Of a stretch of 64,000 bases of DNA, positions 57,331 to 64,000 are shown one piece after another (positions within the stretch are counted from its first letter, which is position 1; each line of letters starts with the position of its first letter). The translations under genes were made by a program, and so were the position numbers. Source of the stretch: Escherichia coli (lineage in GTDB: Bacteria; Pseudomonadota; Gammaproteobacteria; Enterobacterales; Enterobacteriaceae). Where the stretch lies: the NCBI RefSeq assembly GCF_011881725.1, contig NZ_JAATUR010000016.1, positions 25,112 to 89,111 of the forward strand, in the 5' to 3' direction. The notes below the pieces were generated by a model, which ran no database searches, was not told the DNA's origin, and was given only the letters and a program-made list of their open reading frames with translations.

Positions 57331-58692
57331 TCAGAAGAACAGTGACGGATCGCCCGCCCGTTTAGTCAGGCGACCGTTCGCCATAATGCCCATGCTTTCC
57401 AGCCAGCGTTCAAACTCCGGCGACGGGCGCAGGTTGAGTAACTGACGTACAGTGGCGGTGTCGTGGAAGGCCGTGGTCTGATAGTTGAGCATAATGTCGT
57501 CGCCGAGCGGCATCCCCATGATGTAGTTGCAGCCTGCGGTGGCGAGCAGGATCATCAGGTTTTCGTTGAGGTTCTGGTCAGCGTCAGCGTGGTTGGTGTA
57601 GCAGCAGTCACAGCCCATAGAGATGCCGCTCAGCTTGCCCATAAAGTGATCTTCTAAGCCTGCACGAATAATCTGGCGGTCGTTGTAGAGATACTCTGGC
57701 CCAATAAAGCCAACCACGGTGTTGACGATAAATGGATCGTAATGGCGCGCCAGCCCGTAGTTACGCGCCTCCATCGTCACCTGGTCAGCGCCGAAGTTAG
57801 CTCCCGCAGACAGCGCAGAACCTTGTCCGGTTTCGAAGTAGAGGCAGTTTTCCCCGGCAATACGGTTGAACTCTGCGCCGACTGCGCGCGCTTCGTCGAG
57901 CATCGCCAGTTCCACGCCGAACTCTTTCAGCCCTTTTTCACTGCCGCAGATACTCTGGAAAATCAGCCCGCCCGGCGCGCCGCGACGGATCGCTTCAATT
58001 TGCGTGGTGACGTGCGCCAGTACGCAGCCCTGAGTTGGAATATTGAACTTGTCGATCACGCCATACACGGTATCCAGCACGCGGCTTAAGTTTTCCACGT
58101 CGTCAGTCACCGGGTTAACGCCGATCACCGCATCGCCCACGCCAAAGGAAAGCCCTTCGTAGATTTGCGCGGCGATACTTTGCACGTCGTCACGGGTATC
58201 GTTTGGCTGCAAGCGGGCGCTAAAGGTGCCAGGAATACCGATGGTGGTGTTGGCCTTTTTGATTATCGGCATTTTCTTCGCGCCGTAGATCAGGTCGGCG
58301 TTGGAGCAAATCTTCGCTACCGCCGCGACCACTTCCGAGGTCAGCCCTTTGCGGGTAAAGGCAATATCATCAACGCTGGTTTCATCGCTGAGCACATGTT
58401 CGCGCAGCTCACTGATGCTCCAGTTTTTAATCTGGTTGTAGGCCGTTTCGTTAACGTCGTCCTGAATCAGCCGCGTCACGCAGTCATCTTCATAGGCAAT
58501 AACCGGATTATTGCGGATATCCGCCACCGTCATTTCCGACAACACCTGCTTTGCTGCCACGCGCTCCTGCGAGCTTGCCGCTGCAACGCCCGCCAGCACA
58601 TCCCCCGAACGCAGTTCGTTGGCTTTAGCCAGTACCTCTTTTACATCCTTAAACTGATATACATTGCCGAACAATGTGGTCTTTAGTTTCAT
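57331..58692 (-). CDS. eutB: Ethanolamine ammonia-lyase large subunit
   Basis: The 453-residue catalytic TIM-barrel subunit that converts ethanolamine to acetaldehyde and ammonia using a cobalamin radical. Conserved segments visible are MLDEARAVGAEFNRIAGENC, FETGQGSALSAGANFGADQVT, and MGCDCCYTNHADADQN. It is complete and starts 11 bases after eutA. In K-12 the CPZ-55 prophage interrupts this junction; here it is undisturbed. Confidence 0.97.
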   Translation of the reverse strand: MKLKTTLFGNVYQFKDVKEVLAKANELRSGDVLAGVAAASSQERVAAKQVLSEMTVADIRNNPVIAYEDDCVTRLIQDDVNETAYNQIKNWSISELREHVLSDETSVDDIAFTRKGLTSEVVAAVAKICSNADLIYGAKKMPIIKKANTTIGIPGTFSARLQPNDTRDDVQSIAAQIYEGLSFGVGDAVIGVNPVTDDVENLSRVLDTVYGVIDKFNIPTQGCVLAHVTTQIEAIRRGAPGGLIFQSICGSEKGLKEFGVELAMLDEARAVGAEFNRIAGENCLYFETGQGSALSAGANFGADQVTMEARNYGLARHYDPFIVNTVVGFIGPEYLYNDRQIIRAGLEDHFMGKLSGISMGCDCCYTNHADADQNLNENLMILLATAGCNYIMGMPLGDDIMLNYQTTAFHDTATVRQLLNLRPSPEFERWLESMGIMANGRLTKRAGDPSLFF

Positions 58693-58703
58693 AAGTCGTT
58701 CCC

Positions 58704-60107
58704 TCAGGAAGGAAATGCGAGTGATTTCACCGTCACCGGCACAACCGATCCGCCAAAAAGAGGCGTACCAATGTCGATATAGTCCCCCGCGCGGACAATC
58801 ACTTCGTCAATGACTGCCAACGGGAGTTGTTGTAGCTGTGGGCGCAACAACATGCCCAGAGCTTTACCAAAGTCCTGCCCGGCCACCACCAGCAGGGGAT
58901 GCGGATTCGGAAAACGCGTGACGAAATCGACCAGCGCGTTGATGACCGTCAGTACCGCGGCGTAACGCACTGGCAGCGAGGCGGGAAGCGCCAGCACGTA
59001 CGCGTCAGTTTTTGGATCCAGATCCAATTGAATCAGCGCCTGTTGCCAGGCACTCACCAGATCCGTTTCATCAATTGGGATCGCCACCGGTAAATTGCGC
59101 AGCGGCAGTTGTACGCCCTCCAGCCAGATAGTGCTGCCAGAGAGCGAAAGGGTATGTGCGCCCGCACCAATCACCGTGGCACGCACGGTTTGCGCTGGAA
59201 ACTGCACATTCATCTCACGCAGGCGCGGATGGTCATGCAGCGCCGTTGCCAGCAACGGGCCAATATCGGCAAAACAAAACGGGTCAGCGGGCTGGTGGCG
59301 ATAACATTCGCCCACACCGCCAGAAAGCGTAATGATTTCGGGCGTAACGCCTGCGGGCAGCAGACCAGTTTGCATCAATGCCTGCGCAAGCGGCGAGAGC
59401 GTTCCGTCAATCACTTCAACAATCAGTTCCGCCATCCGCCGGGTAACCTGCACCAACTGCGCGCCGGTCAGTGAACGGGCATCAGTGCCTGCGCCGAAGC
59501 AATCATCCACAATCATTTGCCCCGGTTTATGGGTGTAAATGACTCGTCCCTGGCTGTCGGTTTCCAGCAGACGACCGCCAACGTTGAGGCAGGCAGTGCT
59601 GCTGATTTTTCCGGCATCGAACAGAGCGTAGTTCGCCGTGCCGCCGCCAATGTCGATATTCAGTACCCGACACAGCCGTTGTTCAGAAAGGGCTTGCGCC
59701 CCTGCGCCGTGTCCGGCAATGACAGATTCCAGATGCGGTCCGGCGCTGGCGACCACAAAATCGCCCAGCGATTGAGAGAGCGTCATCACCGCCGGACGTG
59801 CATTGCGGGTCTTCGCACTCTCGCCGGTAATGATGATGGCGCCGGAATCAACGCTTTCCGTCGCAATGCCCGCGGCCTGATATTGCTCGAGGATTAAGGT
59901 TTTCAGTTCCGCTTCTTTTAATCCGCCCTGTTTATCAACAGGGGTAAAGAACACCGGGCTTTGCCAGCTAATTTCGCGTTTGATGAATTCGTAGCGCGGC
60001 ACCTGCGACACCGCCGCACGGTTAACCAGCTCCAGGTGGGAGAAGATCACCTGGGTGGTGGTGGTGCCGATATCGATACCGACGCTCAGTAGCTGGCGAG
60101 TGTTCAC
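58704..60107 (-). CDS. eutA: Ethanolamine ammonia-lyase reactivating factor EutA
   Basis: A 467-residue ATP-dependent reactivase that exchanges damaged cobalamin on EutBC. The actin/Hsp70-type nucleotide motifs are SVGIDIGTTTTQVIFS (phosphate 1) and NIDIGGGTANYALFD (phosphate 2), with TLSGGVGECY as an adenosine-site motif. It overlaps the eutH stop by four bases (ATGA), so translation is coupled. Confidence 0.95.
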   Translation of the reverse strand: MNTRQLLSVGIDIGTTTTQVIFSHLELVNRAAVSQVPRYEFIKREISWQSPVFFTPVDKQGGLKEAELKTLILEQYQAAGIATESVDSGAIIITGESAKTRNARPAVMTLSQSLGDFVVASAGPHLESVIAGHGAGAQALSEQRLCRVLNIDIGGGTANYALFDAGKISSTACLNVGGRLLETDSQGRVIYTHKPGQMIVDDCFGAGTDARSLTGAQLVQVTRRMAELIVEVIDGTLSPLAQALMQTGLLPAGVTPEIITLSGGVGECYRHQPADPFCFADIGPLLATALHDHPRLREMNVQFPAQTVRATVIGAGAHTLSLSGSTIWLEGVQLPLRNLPVAIPIDETDLVSAWQQALIQLDLDPKTDAYVLALPASLPVRYAAVLTVINALVDFVTRFPNPHPLLVVAGQDFGKALGMLLRPQLQQLPLAVIDEVIVRAGDYIDIGTPLFGGSVVPVTVKSLAFPS

Positions 60108-61330
60108 GATTGTGCCTCCGCTTCGGTTTTAGCCGCGGTCGCATCTTCTTTTGGCACCAGCATCATCGCCACGCCAATCGCTGTGACGCCGCCAATCAGC
60201 TTGCCGACAATCATCGGGAAGATCATGGCGTTCATGTTGGCAGCGGCGAAGCCTAAGTGGTCGCCCAGGGCGAAAGCAGCGGAAACGGCGAAGGCGCAGT
60301 TGATAACTTTTCCGCGGGTATCCATTTGCTTCATCATGCCGAACATCGGGATATTGTTGGCAAGCGTCGCTACCATGCCAGCTGCCGCGATATTATTCAT
60401 ATTCAGCAACTTACCGACGCTCATCAGCGGTTTTTCAAACCAGCGGGTCAGCAGCAGCACCATCGGATACGCCCCCAACAGTACGCAGGAGATAGAGCCG
60501 ATAACTTCAATGGCGCGCATCACTTCACCGGGTTTATCGCCTGGGGCCATAAAGATAGGATCAAGACCGGGGATCAGTTCCCAGCCGAGCAGGAATTTCA
60601 CTACCGTGGCGGCAAGGCCAATCGTTATCAACGCGACGAGGAATTTGGCGAAGATCTGGAAGCCGTTGATCATTTTTTCCGGGATGAATTTCAGTCCCAG
60701 CGCTACGAGGATTGCGACAATGATCACCGGGATCATGTTCATCAGGATCAAGGCAAAGGTGAATTCCACCGGCTGGCCGTTGATCTGTACACCGGAGTAC
60801 ATTGCTACCAGACCACCAGCGATACAGCCAATCGGAATGGTCACAATGCCCGCCAGCACACCGAGCGCCAGATAACGACGATCAGAAGGTTCGATAATGC
60901 CAAGCGCCACCGGAATGGAAAACACAATCGTTGGCCCCATCATCGACCCGAGAATTAACCCAGAGTATAGCCACGCTGCTACATCACCGCCTGCCAGCTC
61001 TTTGGCGAGGAAGAAACCGCCCATATCGCACGCCAGCAGTGTTCCGGCGAACATTGACGGGTTTGCGCCGAGCATTTCGTAAACCGGGATGATCACCGGC
61101 CCGAGTACGTGGGCCAGTACCGGCGCCAGCGCGGTCATACCGACCATCGCCAGGCCCAGTGCGCCCATTGCCATAAAGCCTTCTTCGAACTGCCCCCCCG
61201 CTCCTTCGATACTTTTACCGAACTTACCGAGGAAACGTGCAGAACCGCCGAACTGCGACAGGATCCTGTCTACGGCAGCTATCAGCATAAAGAACATCAT
61301 GATGTACATGATGATTTCGTTAATTCCCAT
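60104..61330 (-). CDS. eutH: Ethanolamine permease EutH
   Basis: A 408-residue inner-membrane protein with ten to eleven helices that facilitates ethanolamine entry at low pH, where diffusion of the charged form fails. Family stretches are EGFMAMGALGLAMVGMTALAPV, GTLLACDMGGFFLAKELAGGD and GMVATLANNIPMFGMMKQMD. It is separated from eutG by the REP array at 61350-61905. Confidence 0.94.
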   Translation of the reverse strand: MGINEIIMYIMMFFMLIAAVDRILSQFGGSARFLGKFGKSIEGAGGQFEEGFMAMGALGLAMVGMTALAPVLAHVLGPVIIPVYEMLGANPSMFAGTLLACDMGGFFLAKELAGGDVAAWLYSGLILGSMMGPTIVFSIPVALGIIEPSDRRYLALGVLAGIVTIPIGCIAGGLVAMYSGVQINGQPVEFTFALILMNMIPVIIVAILVALGLKFIPEKMINGFQIFAKFLVALITIGLAATVVKFLLGWELIPGLDPIFMAPGDKPGEVMRAIEVIGSISCVLLGAYPMVLLLTRWFEKPLMSVGKLLNMNNIAAAGMVATLANNIPMFGMMKQMDTRGKVINCAFAVSAAFALGDHLGFAAANMNAMIFPMIVGKLIGGVTAIGVAMMLVPKEDATAAKTEAEAQS

Positions 61331-61349
61331 CGCCTTTATTCCCTGTTAG

Positions 61350-61905
<556 letters not shown>

Positions 61906-61908
61906 TAT

Positions 61909-63096
61909 TTATTGCGCCGCCGCGTACAGGCCGACAATCTGCTCCAGGCTGGCAGTACGCGGGTTGCTGCGCAGACAAATGTCCTCCAGCGCCCTCTGCG
62001 CCCAGGTGTTGTAATGCGCAGATGTCGCGCCCACATCAGCCAGCCGTTTACCGCTCCCAACTTCCGCAATCAGCTCGCTTACCGCATTAATGGCGTCGCG
62101 ATCGTCCGATTTTTTAGCCCGTATCGCTCTGCCTACCTGACTAAAACGTTCGCGACAAACCATCCGGTTAAACTCCATCACCGTCGGCAGCAGCATGGCG
62201 TTGGCCAGACCGTGCGGAATATGCAACTCTGCGCCCGGCTGATGCGCCATCGCATGACACAGCCCCAGCCCCGCGCTGGAAAACGCCATTCCCGCCATAC
62301 ACGAGGCGAGCAACATGCTCTCGCGCGCCGCAAGGTCGTGACCGTAGCCCACGGCTTTAGGCAGTGATTTGCTAATCATCGCAATAGCGCCAATCGCCAG
62401 ACTGTCGGTAAACGGTGTGGCGTTCAGCGAGCTGTACGCTTCAATGGCATGGGTTAACGCGTCGATACCGGTCATCGCCGTCACTTGTGAAGGCACACCT
62501 TCAGTCAACGCGGCATCCAGAATCGCCACATCCGGCATCAGCGAGGCATGTGCTAACACCTGCTTGCGCCCGCTCACAGCGTCGATAATCACCGTTACGT
62601 TAGTGGTTTCAGAGCCAGTTCCGGCGGTGGTCGGAATGGCAATCAGTGGCAAGCGCGGTTGCAAAACACTGGTTTCTGACATTTCTGCCAGCGTGCCATC
62701 AGGGTTCGTCGCCAGCAACGCAACGGCTTTCGCTGCATCCAGCACCGAGCCGCCGCCAAACGCGATTACGCCGTCACAACCGGATTCACGCAGTTGCGCT
62801 ACAGCCGCACACACGTCGGTAATGCACGGTTCGCCCACCGGACACGGCCAGAGCGTTATGGCGATACCTTTGACGGCCAGACTACGCGCCAGCCCGGCGG
62901 TCATCCCCGCCTGATGCAAAAAGCTGTCTGCCATCACGAAAAGATGTTTAAGCCCGCGGGTGTGCGCTTGCTGTCCGCAACTACTTACCGCGCCCAGGCC
63001 GCAGAGCGTGACTGGCGGGACGCTAAATGTTTTTATCCGTTGCAAATTCAGGGTGTCGAACGCCTGAAAGAGCGCGCTCTGTAATTCATTTTGCAT
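61909..63096 (-). CDS. eutG: Iron-dependent alcohol dehydrogenase EutG
   Basis: A 395-residue type III alcohol dehydrogenase thought to reduce acetaldehyde to ethanol and recycle NADH inside the microcompartment. The nucleotide motif is FGGGSVLDAAKA, with TTAGTGSETTN nearby, and the metal ligands fall in TGIDALTHAIEAY and LGLCHAMAHQPG...HIPHGLANA. Its start overlaps the eutJ stop by 11 bases. Confidence 0.95.
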   Translation of the reverse strand: MQNELQSALFQAFDTLNLQRIKTFSVPPVTLCGLGAVSSCGQQAHTRGLKHLFVMADSFLHQAGMTAGLARSLAVKGIAITLWPCPVGEPCITDVCAAVAQLRESGCDGVIAFGGGSVLDAAKAVALLATNPDGTLAEMSETSVLQPRLPLIAIPTTAGTGSETTNVTVIIDAVSGRKQVLAHASLMPDVAILDAALTEGVPSQVTAMTGIDALTHAIEAYSSLNATPFTDSLAIGAIAMISKSLPKAVGYGHDLAARESMLLASCMAGMAFSSAGLGLCHAMAHQPGAELHIPHGLANAMLLPTVMEFNRMVCRERFSQVGRAIRAKKSDDRDAINAVSELIAEVGSGKRLADVGATSAHYNTWAQRALEDICLRSNPRTASLEQIVGLYAAAQ

Positions 63097-63922
63097 ATCG
63101 CCCCTCCGCTCTCTCTCGCCCGCTACAGGCTATCGCCAGCGGGGTCATAAACAGGCTGTGCTGCGGTAAATGCACCTGCAATTCCGGAAATTGTTTGCAA
63201 AACAGTTCCGCCACACCGGGTTGCATACAGGAGCCGCCCGCCAGCCATAAATCAGTAATGCCCTGCCCTTCAATATGCCGGGCAACAATGTCCACCATTT
63301 TTTCGTAGACCGGTTTCACTGCAGGCCAAATCTCCTCACCGTGACCGCGCTTATACTGCTCCGCCTCTTCCAGCGAAATACGACGATTTCCGGCGAGAGT
63401 CAGAGAAATGTGATGCCCGCCGGTGGCTTCATCCGCTGAATAAGTCACCTTGCCCTGTTTCACGATGGCAATGCCGGTGGTGCCGCCGCCGATATCCACT
63501 ACACCGGCGTTGTCCAGTTGCAGCAGATCTGCCACCGCCGTTGGTTCATCCAACACATGACTGACTTCCAGCCCGGCAGATTCCAGCACGTTGATGGAAA
63601 TACGCGGGTCAGTACCTGGAGGAAATGAAGTCGCCGCATGGGTAAAGCGACGACCGAATTGCTGCTCAAGGGTGTCGAGATGGCGACGAACAATGGTGAC
63701 TGCGCCGAAGAAATCCCAGACTATGCCGTCGCGGACCACATCGGCCCAGTCGAGACATACCGCCACTGGCTGACCGTCGCGGTCAACGACTATCGACACC
63801 ACATCGCAGGTTCCTAAATCCACCCCCAGCCACAGCGGAGATCCCGTCCCGACGGGCGTCTGGTTACACAGCGTTGCCGCCGTTTGCAGGCGTGGGGTGA
63901 GCCATTGTTCGTCGTGCGCCAT
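63086..63922 (-). CDS. eutJ: Ethanolamine utilisation chaperone-like protein EutJ
   Basis: A 278-residue actin/Hsp70-type ATPase, assumed to be a chaperone for eut enzymes. Nucleotide-site motifs are LWLGVDLGTCDVVSIVVD, GVVDIGGGTTGIAI and LAGGSCMQPG. The ribosome site AAGGAG (63930-63935) overlaps the stop codon of the upstream eutE remnant, as in the normal operon. Confidence 0.94.
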   Translation of the reverse strand: MAHDEQWLTPRLQTAATLCNQTPVGTGSPLWLGVDLGTCDVVSIVVDRDGQPVAVCLDWADVVRDGIVWDFFGAVTIVRRHLDTLEQQFGRRFTHAATSFPPGTDPRISINVLESAGLEVSHVLDEPTAVADLLQLDNAGVVDIGGGTTGIAIVKQGKVTYSADEATGGHHISLTLAGNRRISLEEAEQYKRGHGEEIWPAVKPVYEKMVDIVARHIEGQGITDLWLAGGSCMQPGVAELFCKQFPELQVHLPQHSLFMTPLAIACSGRERAEGRYAK

Positions 63923-63932
63923 CTGTTACTCC

Positions 63933-63947
63933 TTAAACAATGCGAAA
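63933..63947 (-). pseudogene. eutE: Terminal codons of eutE on the minus strand
   Basis: Reading on the minus strand, the last codons before eutJ are Phe-Arg-Ile-Val-stop, the expected C-terminus of EutE, the acetaldehyde dehydrogenase. Upstream of Phe the frame continues Val-His-Trp, which does not match the expected Asp-Ala. The eutE gene therefore breaks here at about 63942-63949. Confidence 0.75.
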
Positions 63948-63949
63948 TA

Positions 63950-64000
63950 CATGCCAGAGATTTAGCGGAACTTGCCGTCAGTGAAACCGGTATGGGCCGC
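63950..64000 (+). pseudogene. eutE: Inverted internal eutE segment (window-edge partial)
   Basis: On the plus strand, opposite to the rest of the operon, this stretch encodes HARDLAELAVSETGMGR, matching EutE from about residue 70 to 86 as I recall the protein. It has no start codon in frame and joins the C-terminal stub directly at the shared bases GCGAAA (63942-63947). It continues off the window end. This is what an inversion of the eutE body would give; a chimaeric assembly would look the same. Confidence 0.78.

Overview
The window is a stretch of an Escherichia chromosome. Gene content, order and protein length match the E. coli segment running from ypdA through fry, glk, mntH, nupC, gltX, xap, ligA/zipA, cysK, ptsHI-crr, cysPUWAM, mur, hemF and eut almost gene for gene. 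From memory, several proteins (CysZ, YfeO, PdeA) differ from the K-12 versions at a few percent of residues, while CysK and the PTS proteins look essentially unchanged. I therefore favour a divergent E. coli phylogroup or near clade over a K-12 relative. The CPZ-55 prophage that splits the K-12 eut operon is absent.

Layout. 1-3488: the pyruvate-responsive two-component pair ypdA/ypdB and the AraC-type ypdC. 3491-10927: the fry fructose-like PTS cluster with peptidases ypdE/ypdF, then glk. 11131-15743: yfeO, ypeC, mntH with MntR and Fur sites, and nupC. 15798-21480: pdeA, two tRNA-Ala genes, paralogous DNA-binding genes yfeC/yfeD, gltX, and a tRNA operon (three Val, one Lys). 21688-28282: a nucleoside block, xapR-xapB-xapA, two extra genes not present in the K-12 locus as I know it, and the Tsx-like channel yfeN. 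28321-34591: yfeR, yfeH, ypeB, ligA, zipA, cysZ. 34776-40990: cysK, ptsH-ptsI-crr, pdxK, yfeK, cysM. 41125-44936: the sulfate/thiosulfate importer cysPUWA. 45240-49512: ucpA, murR, murQ and a frameshifted murP. 49659-54137: yfeX, yfeY, yfeZ, ypeA, amiA, hemF. 54143-64000: eutR and the 3' part of the ethanolamine operon, ending in a broken eutE.

The most interesting accessory element is the pair at 25020-27259. One gene encodes a second NupG/XapB-type nucleoside permease. The other encodes a tandem two-domain nucleoside deoxyribosyltransferase-like protein whose catalytic residues appear to be split between the repeats: Glu in the first, the partner Asn in the second. With the adjacent purine nucleoside phosphorylase XapA and outer-membrane channel YfeN, this looks like an expanded nucleoside uptake and base-exchange/salvage locus.

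Several lesions are visible. murP has a one-base deletion. yfeW, expected between murP and yfeX, is missing and a REP-bearing stub stands in its place. The 3' end of lysV with its terminator is duplicated around a 98-bp insert. At the right edge the last codons of eutE on the minus strand abut an internal eutE segment on the plus strand, which points to an inversion within eutE. A five-and-a-half-unit BIME (REP) array separates eutH from eutG.
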